Shown: in pieces, positions 12,289 to 23,552 of the stretch
How the letters are laid out: each line of letters starts with the position of its first letter
How positions within the stretch are numbered: position 1 is the stretch's first letter
NCBI GenBank assembly: GCA_025766275.1
Contig: JAFKAC010000002.1
Span: 2,356,001-2,420,000 of the forward strand
DNA: 64,000 nucleotides
From: Lactarius indigo
Taxonomy: Eukaryota > Basidiomycota > Agaricomycetes > Russulales > Russulaceae
Reading direction: 5' to 3'
Notes under the pieces: generated by a model
What the model was told of the DNA's origin: nothing
What the model saw: only the letters and a program-made list of their open reading frames with translations
The model's database searches: none
Position numbers and translations under genes: made by a program

Positions 12289-13518
12289 TCACAGGAGAAG
12301 TTTGAACGGATATCCTAGTTACAGATGATGTTAGATGCCACGTGTCAACAATGAGAATTAGGGATGCCACCATACCTCTGTTCTTCACCCTGAAGAATGA
12401 CACGAGTACTGAGAAAAGAATAAATACTACTCCTGACCACAAGTATATCTGAGTGCGTTGTCTGGTAGGTGAGGCTTGGAGCGGGGCCACGAGCGTGAGC
12501 ATTAGAAAGGAGGTTGACAACAGACCATCTGCAAAATACAATCAAGGCTAGTCACGGTGCCCAAGGAAGACAACGTACAGAGGCTCGCAACGACGATAGT
12601 CTCTTGGCCGTATTGAGATTGAAAACCAGGCGAAATCCACGAGCCGTCCGGGGCTGTATTGGGCATACCGCGGATTCGAGTGAACATATAGCCCGAGGTC
12701 ATGACTAAGGAAGTGAGAATGGTGATGGTCGCCCAAGTCCAGCGGTTACGAAGAACAGGGGCTAGGAACCGAATGGCCAAGACACCGGATAGAGTAAAGA
12801 AAGCCCCAACGCCCCACTTTGTCCAGTTAATGGGGGGGCGGAATGGTATGGGTATGGGGGTGAACGCAGAGAGCTGTTCTGCAAGGGGTTGGGCATCGAA
12901 ACCGCTGCAGCATATGGTTCAAAGGGATCTATGATGCGACGTGCAATGTACTCACTATGAGAAATCATGAGTCACAGGAGTATCCGGATTGGCAGACTTG
13001 CGGGGACCTGTCGCCGGAAGATAGTTCATCACAACAGGTGCAGACTGCAAACCCATCTATTCGCCCCGTAAGCTAGACATTTAGGTGGCAGGTAAACAAA
13101 AAAAAAAGACTAACTCGTTGGAAAACCATTTGACCGTCATCAAAATCGATGGTAGCGAAGAAATGCGAGTCGCGCTCGGAGGGCGGTACCTTTGACCATG
13201 CCTTGGCTACGGCTACCCAGGACGGCTCAAATTCCCTGCACACTCGATGAGACAAGTCCTGAGGAGAAAACCGATTGTAACTCACCGGCACGGTGTGCAT
13301 TTGCGCCTTTTGTCGAGTGCAGTAAAGTGAATGGACGCGGACCAGTCGCGTTGAGGTGAAATGATCAGGTCAAAAGTCTTGGCATCGAGTTTGACGACAC
13401 CGTTGTTCTCTGCTGCCAGTTTCACGAGCCGCTGATGGGTGTTATCTTTTGCAGCGAGAACGATGGCCGGAAGGGCAAGTAAAAGAAAGAAGGGTAAGAG
13501 CATGAGTGCAAAGAGCAA
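12289..13518 (-). CDS. OST3: Oligosaccharyltransferase subunit Ost3/Ost6 (membrane thioredoxin-like)
   Basis: Exons (minus): 13518-13286, 13235-13115, 13044-12956, 12904-12579, 12528-12376 and 12314-12289; about 315 aa. The subunit helps oligosaccharyltransferase glycosylate Asn in the ER lumen by holding Cys-containing substrates. The sequence has a cleavable signal peptide (MLFALMLLPFFLLLALPAIV), then a lumenal thioredoxin-like domain with the CxxC redox motif (KCTPC) and SAPVVMNYLP. Next come HDFSYGFDAQPLAEQL and PIPIPFRPPINW, followed by four membrane segments and the C-terminal YPFKLLL. The splice from 12956 to 12904 is what joins HDFS to YGFDAQPL. It is head to head with PIK1, 88 bp between start codons. 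Confidence 0.92.
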
Positions 13519-13606
13519 AAGAGGTCAAACGGACTACGTGGCCCGGAACGCGGGCACGGATTTAACGGCGCGGACGCGGTCACGGTGCGTCTCGCTACTT
13601 TCCACC
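13519..13606. promoter_or_regulatory. Shared divergent promoter of OST3 and PIK1
   Basis: Only 88 bp separate the two divergent start codons, so 5' UTRs and promoter elements must overlap. No TATA box is visible; the segment is GC-rich with repeated cg steps (gcggacgcgg). Shared regulation is inferred from layout only. Confidence 0.5.
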
Positions 13607-16600
13607 ATGACCCATGCTCTCCTCCTTCGTTTGTTCCTTTCTCCCTCTTTCTTCTCCGTCCATGTCTCCCTGCGATATCTCATGCTATACTCCGACAACA
13701 TCGGGATCACATATTATCTTACCCGTCGACTCCGGGAATTCAAGGTCGACGAGCTTCGCGATGTCTGGGGTTTCATATGGTGAACACAGATGTTCGTTAC
13801 AAACACCCTTGAACCCGTTTTGACAACTGTCTCAGCTATCTGCTTGTCTCCAGGCCGTCTCGATCTCGGGCGCTCGAGTGTTTTGTCATGGACATTTCCC
13901 GCAAGTCAACTCACATAGCCATGCTTGTGTGTAGTCCGATTGTTTCAATAGTTGCATATTTTTTCACGAGCTTAGACACTATGGTTCATGCAAGCATCGT
14001 TGAGGGACTTTTCAAGTACCAATCATACCCCAGAATCATTCTTAATTTGCCAACGGACATTGCTCATGTGCCATGAACTCATATTCGGGGATATACCTCT
14101 ACCCACGACATCGGCATATCCGGGGCTTTCTTCACCTTCTTTACCACAATTCTTGCGAAAGAAGGTGAAGCCCCATCTTCACCCAGCATTAATTGGCATG
14201 GGCATGGTGCTGGCCAGTTCACCTGGCCTCCCCACCCTCTCAAAGGTTATGGGGGAGGTTGCCATCGAACAGGGACGAATAGATAAACAAGGTTCTGATG
14301 TCAAAAGTTTAGAACGCCATGGAGATGACTTAGCACAAGGGAGGGCCCCGTCAATATATCAACGGTCTGCAGAGGACGACGAGGTTGACAGTCCCTCGCG
14401 CGATGTAGAAGCTGCCGGTTTTTCCGACGGACCGCCCATGGTCTCCGAAAGAGTTACCGAGAAGGGATCCGCAGGTACCAGGCGGCAGCGTGAGGCGACC
14501 CGCGCCGCGCGTACTAGTCCCAGCCTCTCACTCCCTCGAAAAGAGGATCGACCACCCAGATTCTCCGATGATCCTCTAGGGCAACTGGACCCTCCGCCGG
14601 CTATCACCCAATCGGTCCCATCGCTACCCTCCATCAAGCAGCCCCATCGACCAAGTTCGTTGAATGCCTCGGAAATTCTTTTGAACAAATACGACTTGGG
14701 ATCGCAGATACAACTTTTAAGGAGTCACTTTTGTCGGTCTGAGGTCTGTGAGCACTAATTTGGTTCACCTCAATATTGATCCAGGTTATAGATCAAATTT
14801 ATTTTGAATCTGGAAAGTATTTCGAACAGACTGGTGGTGGTCCCAAAACCTGCCAGAGTGAGTGCTCTGCGCGCTGAGTTGACGGCCCTCAATCACCGAC
14901 TACCCGCGGAGGTAAGCAATACGGTACTCCGGTCAACGCCGGGACTCATTGCTCCCTAGGTTTGTATGCCGTTATGGTGCACCAGTGCTGATGGGATCTC
15001 GCCCTCTCAATCCATCCCGACACCACATCACCGCATTGTTCGTATACCGCCTGGTGAATGCGTCGTGTTGAACTCGGCAGAGCGTGCCCCATATCTGCTG
15101 GTGATCGAAATTCTCAACAATGACCTCGATTTTGACCCGAGCAACCGCCATAATAAGTCCACCTTACAGAGGATTGTGGCCAAGGAGAGCGAGAAACAAG
15201 GGACGTCAAGAGATCTCATACCTTTTCCGTCTACATCCTCTAGCCAGGACCAACCCTCTATTCGAGTAAACGTATCCGACGCGGTTCTGGGCAAGGACAC
15301 TCCTGAAACGGAAGGCGGAGCATTTGCACCTGTTCCCGTCGTAAATGCCGTGGTCCCGGCGCCGTTGGCCCAGACCGAAGGAGAAGAAGAGGAGATTGAC
15401 CTCGTTGAACAACTCTACGGTGGTGAGGAGTCGTTGAGGTCGAGGCCACTTGACCTCTCGGACTCTGTTGTTCTCCGGCCGGCACCCAAAAACAAGGACC
15501 TTGACTTGGCTGCTTGGTCACGTTCATCATCGCAACCGACCACCCCGTCTTTTGAACAAAACGACGGCGCGACAGGCTCCGACCACCAACGTTCCAACTC
15601 ACGGAACTCAACTCCTCAACCGATTGCGCTGTCGCGCTCGGGTCAGAGCCAGAATCTGACTCTGGAAGACTATTCTGAGCGAATGCGTACTGCTGCCGTG
15701 ATGCTTTCCCAGCTGAACGCCAGTCTCGTATGGGAGCCTGTCAGTCCTGCACCTGGCACTCAAGACCGCACGCCAATCACGCCCGCAGGGCCGTCGAAGT
15801 GGCTTTCTGGTTCGTCGTGGTTCGCCGTTGTTGCTCCACATTCTCCGACTGCTGGCGAGAGTGGCCCGTTACACCCATCACTTGCTGGGGTCCCTCAAGA
15901 GCAAACGGCATCGCAACCGCAGCGGATGAAACTCCAACCATCTGAAGCGGCGGCAATTCGCGACCGTATCATGAACGAGATGTTGGCACTCGAGGAAGAG
16001 CGCATGCAGCGCATGCGGGAGAACCGCGACGACCATAGCGCCTTTAGAATCGGTATGGCGATGGCCAACACGATGGAAGACGAAGGCATAATACGGCGCG
16101 AACTGAACAAGGTAGACCCGTCAGCGGTCGTCGTTAGCGAGAGTTGGACAGCAAAGAAGAGCCGAGTACGACAGGAGTCCCCCTACGGACATTTAGGCAT
16201 GTGTGTATCGAATCACCCGTTTACCTGATTCTGACACACCCTCTAATAAGCCAATTGGGATTGTTTATCTGTGATCGTCAAAACCGGTGGTGATCTCCGC
16301 CAAGAGCAACTTGCTGTTCAGCTCGTCCAAGAGTTCAAGCGTATATGGAAAGAGGAAAACTGCCAATGTTGGGCGCGATAGTACGCCACTTCTCTTTCTC
16401 CAGTGGAGGGGGATCTGACTTCTCCCTCGAGCTTTCGCATCCTTATCACAGGGGGCTCTTCTGGTCTTGTCGAAACCATCACGGACGCTGTGTCAATACA
16501 CTCAATCAAGAAGGCAGAATACGCACGACGTCTCGCAGAAGGTCGATTAGGACATGTCTCCCTCATGGATCATTTTAAGAATGTGTGTTTTTTTCATGTC

Positions 16601-17292
16601 CTACCTACCGGGTCCTGCTCATATTCTCTCAGACTTATGGGGACCCCTCTTCTGCAAAGTTCGCCCGTGCCCAGCAGAACTTTGCAAAATCGCTGGCTGG
16701 GTACTCTGTAATCACCTACCTTCTCCAAATCAAAGACCGCCATAATGGCAACATCTTATTGGACCGCGATGGCCATTTGATCCACATTGATTTTGGCTTC
16801 ATGCTCTCCAACTCACCGGGGAACATCGGCTTCGAGGCTGCTCCGTTCAAGTTGCCTTTAGAGTACGTCGAGGTATTAGGTGGGGCAGACAGCGAGCCAT
16901 TGCGAGAATTCCGAAGATTATTTCATGAAGGATTCGAGGCCGCACGAAAACATTGCGACAGAATTGTTACGATGGTGGAACTCATGCAGAAAGGTATGGC
17001 ATGCGAAACCCTAGGCTTCAAGGTATTGTACTGACCTTGGAGGGTTTGGAAGACTCCACTCTCCCCTGCTTCGCAGCCTCTGGAGACCAGACTGCTGCGC
17101 AGCTGCGGGAACGTTTCCAACAAGCGCTCACACATTCACTCGTGGTAGAACACGTTGACAGGCTCATCGACACGTCCCTGGGATCGACCTGGACGCGATT
17201 GTACGACTCGGTAGGCACCGTTTGTTGGTTCCGTCTCACTCACAGCTCACTGTCGGATCTAGTATCAGTACTATTCTCAGTCCATTCTATGA
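13607..17292 (+). CDS. PIK1: Phosphatidylinositol 4-kinase Pik1 (PI4K beta type)
   Basis: Ten exons: 13607-13779, 13836-13926, 13976-14743, 14792-14911, 14960-16202, 16251-16380, 16432-16582, 16633-16993, 17053-17210 and 17263-17292; about 1074 aa. It makes PI4P at the Golgi and nucleus and drives Golgi exit. The N-terminus (LLLRLFLSPSFFSVHVSLRY) fits the lipid-kinase-unique helical region. The middle is long and disordered. The catalytic domain begins at PLWCTSADGI and has the P-loop-like VIVKTGGDLRQEQ, the catalytic loop KDRHNGNILL, the activation loop start HIDFGFMLS and the C-terminal YYSQSIL. The exon break at 16202/16251 is the least certain; a neighbouring donor would change a couple of residues. 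Confidence 0.92.
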
Positions 17293-17439
17293 TCCCGTAC
17301 TAGTCAGAGCTTCAAGTGATCCAACTATACAGCACAGCTACTCGGATATCACTGCAGCAAGCTATTTATACGAATAGGTAATCGTCTATGCATCAAATTA
17401 ATAGATAGTGCAACATGGGATAAAAATGCCAACACAAAA

Positions 17440-19148
17440 CTATTCAAAAAGGCGGTCATATTTTGGCAAGCATGAATACCAATGGTAATCTATCGGAAAA
17501 AAAAGTCAGGCTGTGGAATACGCTAGATAACGCTGTGGCTCACCGAAGTTGTCCTGCTGCGGATCACACCAACATTTACCTCGTTTATGCGACTCAGCCA
17601 CCGGGCAGTGTTGGAATGGTTCGTGGCGGTAGCCAATCTCATGGAAAAAGTGCAGTTTGTCCTTCGGTGCCAACAGGGCGGCGCCGATTGAGTGTACAGG
17701 CGCATCACCCCAACGCTCGTAATAGAATCCACCAGCCTTTTCGAGATGTTCAAAGTATTTCATGTAAGCTTCACCGCGCCAAAAGTCGAGATCCGCGATC
17801 TCGAAATTACTCCAGACTGAGCAAAGTCAGCACGGAATAGAAGAGCGAAACGGGTTCCGTGAAACGTACAATGGCACCTGTTATAGGTGATCCCGCCGTC
17901 GTCAGACAGGAAGCCCATTCCGTTATCCGGGGCGATAAGGTCAGGGTTCTCTTTCATAAACCCTGTGAGGATGAAAGCAAAAACGATTAGTGGAATTTGA
18001 TTCCGTGCGGACGAAATGACAGCACCTCTGACGGTATCCCATAGGGTTTCAATGGTCTCTCCGTACTCAGGAAGGCTAATGGTGAAACCTGCACGCGATC
18101 AGGCCCGGAGGGAGAGGGCACTCAATATTCTCGTACCGTACACCTTTTCATGATCTTGCATGTAGAGGAAGGGGTCAAAATCAAGGTCACAGAAGAAAGT
18201 CACATCAGGCCTGGAGGCCCATCAGTGGGAGCAGACAACAACTAAGGAACTCGACCTACTCGACCCGCCAATAGTACTTGTACTTCGCCAATAGCTCGTG
18301 CCTGAAGAAAAACTAGGGTGCAAGTCAGACGGCTGAGAAGATGTACGATAAGAGTGAAGCGTACGCCAGAATTGAAGCGACACATGTTCCGGTATCTTTG
18401 TGACGTCAACACTCGACACCAAGGCCAACGCAAACGGGTCTTTGTACGTACGGTAGGCTTCCTGGAAAAGGGGTAAGGCTATGCCATCTCCACAGCAATT
18501 GGAGGGAACGCACCTCCATAGATCACATTATTTTTCGCCATCGCGTCCCGCGCTGCAGAGGCCTTTTCTTCATCTATCCAGTCTGGCTGATGCCAATGCT
18601 CTGGAGGAATGAGGCCAAACTCGACGAGTGCATCGGTCAGTCCAGCCACCCTCCTGCGGTCGCGTTGGACGAGGAGGAGTAAGCACTACGAACGAAACGA
18701 GGACGTCAACGTGGCAATGCGACGCACTCCTTGAATAGATCTGTAAATGGTTCCTCGTTAAGGAAGACGTAGGGATAGCGGAAACGTTTGTTGAAGCGGT
18801 CTTCCATCTGTTTGACGCTCTTTACCACGCCCTGGAGGTCGCCATTGCGTGCAAGCATGACGATGGTCGCGTTTGCTTGGCGATCCAGCACGAACGTAGA
18901 ATTGTCCGGCAAGTGGTATTGCTCGGGAACAAGTTTCGGGGAAGTTCCTGGAGGCGTCGTCTTGCTGGTACTGGTGCCAAGCAAGCGGGAAAGTGATGTA
19001 GCGTTGCCATATGCTTCGTGGGATACGGTGAGGATGAAATGGAGACCCAGCTGAGGAGGGGTAAGGGAAGTGTAGAGGAGTGGAAAGTGGCATTAAAACT
19101 TACGACAAGACCTAGGACCAGGATCAGGTACCGCCAGGGTGTGATCAT
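17440..19148 (-). CDS. GT15 alpha-1,2-mannosyltransferase (Kre2/Mnt1/Ktr family), paralogue A
   Basis: Exons (minus): 19148-19104, 19050-18728, 18653-18514, 18461-18452 (10 nt), 18395-18365, 18312-18260, 18210-18137, 18088-18026, 17962-17870, 17816-17544 and 17489-17440; about 384 aa. This type II Golgi enzyme adds alpha-1,2-mannose from GDP-mannose to O- and N-glycans and cell-wall mannoproteins. A signal anchor ([10 protein letters not shown]...LGLHFILTV) is followed by the lumenal catalytic domain: [88 protein letters not shown] and [10 protein letters not shown], all hallmarks of GT15. The final small exon supplies DNFDYHWYSC, also typical. Unlike B and C it lacks the intron before RWGDAP. 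It has probably the most conserved active site of the three. Confidence 0.92.
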
Positions 19149-19197
19149 GCTGAGTGAGTTAAAAAGGAGATCGCCTGTGCACGCTCTGCTCCTTTCC

Positions 19198-19203
19198 TTT
19201 ATA
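19198..19203 (-). promoter_or_regulatory. Probable TATA box of GT15 paralogue A
   Basis: TATAAA on the minus strand, about 50 nt before the start codon at 19148. It lies in the 92-bp gap between this gene and the stop codon of the upstream tandem copy, so the promoter overlaps the neighbour's 3' UTR. Confidence 0.5.
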
Positions 19204-19240
19204 TTACGGATTATTTTACAAATTAGAATTTCTATTAAGG

Positions 19241-20927
19241 TCACAGCCCCTCCCATCTCGGAATACACGACATGGACTTATCTAATCCACGCTTAGCTCG
19301 TGGCGAAAAGGGTTAACTAGTTAGCTTACCGATATTTATCGTTGGGTCGCAACTGCATCGTCGTTTTGTCCAGTCCTCACCCTGTGGACAAATCTGAAAC
19401 GGCTCATGGCGGTAACCGATGTCGCTAAAAAATTGCGTTTGCTCTTTCCGTAAAAATATCGAGGCTGCGATACTATGAACCGGTGCGTCACCCCACCGCT
19501 GCCGCAGCATCTTGTCAGCTGTTACCAGGTCAACGATCGCTTACTGGTACCCACCTCATAATAAAATCCCCCTTTCTTATCCAAGAAGTCGAAGAACCTC
19601 CCATAAGCGTCTCCCCTCCAGAAGTCCATGTCACCGATCTCGAAATTGCTCCAGACTAAGGATCGTCAAATACCCGCTAGAATAACATACCAACAGACGT
19701 ACAATGACAGAGATTGTATGTTTCCCCGGCATCGTCAGAAATGAAGCCCATCATATTGTCCTTGGGTATCAATTCCGAGTTTTCTCTCATAAACTCTGTA
19801 CGGTGGTCAGATAACGTAGGGGCAACTAGAAACATCTTGCCTTTTACCGTGTCCCACAACGTCAGTATAGTAAACTTGTACTCATAAATCCCAATGTTGA
19901 AGCCTAGAAGGTCGCGTTAGCGGGCAGCAACACTGCAATGTGGAACATCCTCGAGACCGTATGTTTTATTATTGTGCTCCATAAACACAAACGGGTCGTA
20001 GTCGAGGTCACAGAAGAATCTAACCCCAGGCCTGTTCCAAGGTGTTAAGCGAAGATCGGTGGGTCTAGGTTCTTACTTACTCCACACGCCAATAAAACTT
20101 GTAGGGTTTCAACAAATCGTGCCGATAGAAGAACTGTCAAAATGCATGAGGGGATGATAAGTCAAGCTCGAGCCAGCCCTTACACCTGAGTTGAAACGAC
20201 ACATGTTGCGGTATCTGTCGAATTCAGTAAAATTACTGGTCACGAAAGCTTGCTATGACTCACTCGAGACTCCCTGGGATATTATAGTGTCAGTTGTAGA
20301 AGACGATGATATTTCAAATCTCGCGGCGTACCACCATATGGTATAAAGTGTGCCCTATCCATCCCCATCTGTCTCCGGGCCTCCTGGGCCCTATCCTCGT
20401 CTATCCACTCGGGTTGTACCCAGTGCTCGCGTGGAATCGTACCGAATGATACAGTTGCGTCCGTCAGCGCACTCACGCGTCTGTCGTTATTTGAGGTGTG
20501 AGTTCGGGAGATATCCACACTCGTGCCCACAAAAGCTCACTCTTGGAATCCTTCCGTGAACGGTTCGTCATTCAGAAACACCCATGGATACCCAAATCGC
20601 TTATTGAACCTATCCTCCATTTGCTGCACGCTCCACAAAACGTCACCCAGGTCCGAGTTGCGGCATAGTACGACGAAAGTCGCATTCGCAAGGGACGCGT
20701 CGCCATTAGGCTGTTCCAGGTGTTTGTTGTACGGCGAGTTCTTAACGGGAAGGACTGGTTCAGGGACCGAGTGGGAAAGGAAGCCGAGTGCGAGCACGAG
20801 ATACAGGATTATCTTTTGTTTTTGATTTTGACGACATTAGTTGTATCCACAACGCGCAATATAACTCTGATCCACTCACAGGTATGGCCAGCACCGCGAT
20901 AAGAGCCCGTGACGAGAGCCGTATCAT
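19241..20927 (-). CDS. GT15 alpha-1,2-mannosyltransferase (Kre2/Mnt1/Ktr family), paralogue B
   Basis: Exons (minus): 20927-20880, 20812-20541, 20480-20332, 20273-20264 (10 nt), 20214-20184, 20133-20081, 20031-19958, 19903-19841, 19795-19703, 19655-19555, 19498-19330 and 19281-19241; about 367 aa. A two-exon signal anchor (LSSRALIAVLAIP, then IILYLVLALGF) places the catalytic domain in the Golgi lumen. GT15 landmarks are present: [84 protein letters not shown] and HEPFQICPQG. The last exon (19281-19241) is placed by analogy with A and C; without it the frame stops at 19313. The intron at 19840-19796 has a GC donor (gcaaga). Likely an active enzyme. Confidence 0.88.
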
Positions 20928-21962
20928 AACGCTCTGAGACGTACGACGAGACTGACCTCTCTCCTAGGAGCGACTGTTGCGGGCTGCGGCCTTGGATGGC
21001 CAATGACAGACCAGTGCTAGGCTTGCCTTCAGCCTCACTCGATACTCGATGATACTCACTGGTGAACTTTAAACAGGACGAGTAAGAAGTTGTGTGTGAG
21101 AGTAACAAACGAAGCCAGGTGCAGCCTGTCGTCTGTTGGAGTCAGGTGCGAATTCGCAGCCAGTAATATAAGAGTGATATGCCAGCGCCTACTCATATTC
21201 TACACGGTCGTGAGAAACGACCGTAAGGGTCCTGACATCATTAAGGCTGTGTTCATGTGTCTACACTAAACTGGGTGCTACGGGTCGGCGGAGAGACACT
21301 GTGCCAGTGTATCCGAGCCGGATAGACATTTTGTGCAATCCGCATGATGATTGAACGTGGCTATTTTTGGAAAGGTTATAGAAGTACAGGTACAGACGGG
21401 ATCCCTCCATTTCACTTTATAGGTACTGGCAACTGTGGAGGCATCAGAAACCTCGGGTCTGGAAAGTGAAGGGATATGGGCCCTGGGCCCTGGCTAGCAT
21501 CCCCCATACATCAATGGCATGTGACAGCCTGCAAACGGGACCATCTTTGCACCGTGTTGAACATGAAATTCATATAGTGGGGTTTTTCGCTGAGGCTCGA
21601 GTAGCGTTGTCAGCTTCTGAGGTATGCGAGCTGTGCCTACTGTGGTGCCTCGTGGTTGCCATCCAGCGCGATCTCATAAACTCACATGACTGCAATGCAT
21701 AGAAGTGATTGTATGCCCTGCTTCTGACAATAGGGAGGGTATGGTCATGGTTGTATGAGGTTGTGGGGACTCAAAGCAAAGAAGGCGGCGTCGGGATTAC
21801 TGTAGAGCCCAACCGGCTAGCACGCGGTTTGTCGGACCCAGCATCGGCCAAATAAAAATATTTCTATATTTGTTGGTTCCTGGTCCCCGCAACGTGACCG
21901 TTCGGTGCAGTTGGTAAGATAGCCACTCTCAACACTACCGTGACAGTCACCTTGTCGTTAGC
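20928..21962. other. Intergenic region upstream of GT15 B
   Basis: About 1 kb without a supportable gene. It contains the GT15 B upstream region and a few short open frames lacking family signals. No long repeats were noticed. Confidence 0.4.
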
Positions 21963-22742
21963 ATGGCCGAACTCATCCGCAATGCCAAGTCTGCTAGCGA
22001 CTGGACGAGGAACGAGCTCGCAGCCTACAACATCACGGTCGAGTATCAGGATGCTGCTACCTTCTTTGGCACACACAACCTCCCCCAGCCCGCCACCATT
22101 GACCCAGCTGTCCTCACGGCTACAGATCCCGACGACGCAGCTAATGACAGTGTTTATGAGCTCCTTCGTACGATGGATCTCGCTATGTCCCCTGTCCTGG
22201 CAGAGGAATCTGCCGTGAACGATTTTTCTGTGCTGCTGTTGCGTGCGTTGCGCTACAACACGAGGGGCAGGTGTTTTAAGGACGAGGAAGGGCATCCCTC
22301 TTGTTATTTGTGGCGAGAGCAGGTATGCCAAAACGGGCGTGTGTATCATCGACCAAAACGGAATCTTGCTCCTCGTCCAGGAAGACAAACGACACATGGA
22401 CAATTCAGACCCAGAGCCACAGCTCATCGCAAAAGCTATCGCAGCCTTCGCTGCAAATAATCAGACTCGCCGACAAACACCCAATCTAACTTCCCTTGAT
22501 TCCAAGATGATGACCGGAATCACTTTGAAGGGCACCGTACCGATTCTTACAGAATTGAGGTCACAGTAGCACTTGTAAACAGTATCGGAGGTGGGGTTTA
22601 CCCTCAGGAAGCAACCACTGTCTATGCGCACATTCCCAATAACCCGAGACCGAATCGCCGCTGGAGCGAAGGCATGAAGCCATTGGATAATAGGAAGGTC
22701 ATTCTGTCTTGTTATGAGGTCTTTAAGCAATTTGTGAATTAA
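21963..22742 (+). pseudogene. Frameshifted copy of an uncharacterised Agaricomycete protein family
   Basis: The coding sequence can be read as one protein of about 260 aa only by changing frame twice. Frame 1 starts with MAELIRNAKSASDWTRNELA and runs to YNTRG near 22265. Frame 2 continues from LRTRKGIPLVICGESRYAK through LLLVQEDKRHMD to TLKGTVPIL near 22545. Frame 3 finishes RIEVTVALVNSIGG to LSCYEVFKQFVN and a stop at 22742. No intron signals explain the jumps, so single-base indels are the simplest reading. I recall similar proteins of unknown function as frequent in Agaricomycetes. The copy sits inside the GT15 array, transcribed opposite to it, which suggests insertion. Sequencing error is an alternative but would have to occur twice. 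Confidence 0.7.
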
Positions 22743-23552
22743 AGTGAAATGTATGTTAATGTTCCCGAGGACCAGACGGGGGTTGATTTTGTTCGACCAG
22801 ATCCAATACTTGGTAGTGGCGAATGGAATTTGGGTGTACTCGACCTCTCATACCTTTAGTAATTTGGAAGGGCCACTCCGGGAATCATTTCAAAATGCTC
22901 TGTAAACAGATGGTTCTTGCTTTCTACCCAAAAATGCCTGCAGTCATTTTCTTCCTATGGAAAGCAGGAGTGAGCAGGGGGGGTTCGGCTATCCCTGTCC
23001 CGGGAGTCCACGCCCGCACAACGCCCATTCAACAATTTTGCTATTTCGAGTCACCGGTACCTTGATGCTGCATCCAGTGCGGTCTCATGAGAGGTGCTCC
23101 TTTCGCTGATGTCGAGTTATCCATTTGTGAGGCGGTGTACACCGCAGCGACACCGTGCTGCTCATTGTCCAAGGATGCAACGTCTTCGCATTTCCTTGGC
23201 GGGTACTGAACATTAGGGTGCCTATTTTGTGGGCTGATAGTTGACGAAGTTGTACCGGCCACGTCATCTAGAGATCAAACCTGCCATGTGTCCGTCTGGA
23301 TGGAAGGTAGTTGGAGCTGAATGAACAGTGTTTGCGAGTGGTAAACTTAAAATGCGTTTGCCATGCGCCACGATGACATTTCCAGCCTAAGGGACAGGAG
23401 CAAATGCGAGCGTTGCCAATTGATGCCAGGCTGGGTGCAGAGGAGGAGCGCATAACGCACAAGTGATGCGGGATTTCGAAGTCCGCTCTTGTGATGTATA
23501 GAATTGTATAGATGTAGACAACGAGTAGAATTGTATGACTCGCTCAAACATG
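22743..23552. other. Intergenic region between pseudogene and GT15 C
   Basis: No gene supported. It includes the 3' flanks of the two converging units. A short run of similar T/A-rich words (tgtatag-like) occurs at 23495-23530. Nothing else was recognised. Confidence 0.4.

Noticed and set aside
12762..12968. Reading IARRIIDPFEPYA as part of OST3
   Set aside because: Splicing 12956 to 12904 gives the conserved YGFDAQPLAEQL block; the other frame does not match Ost3.
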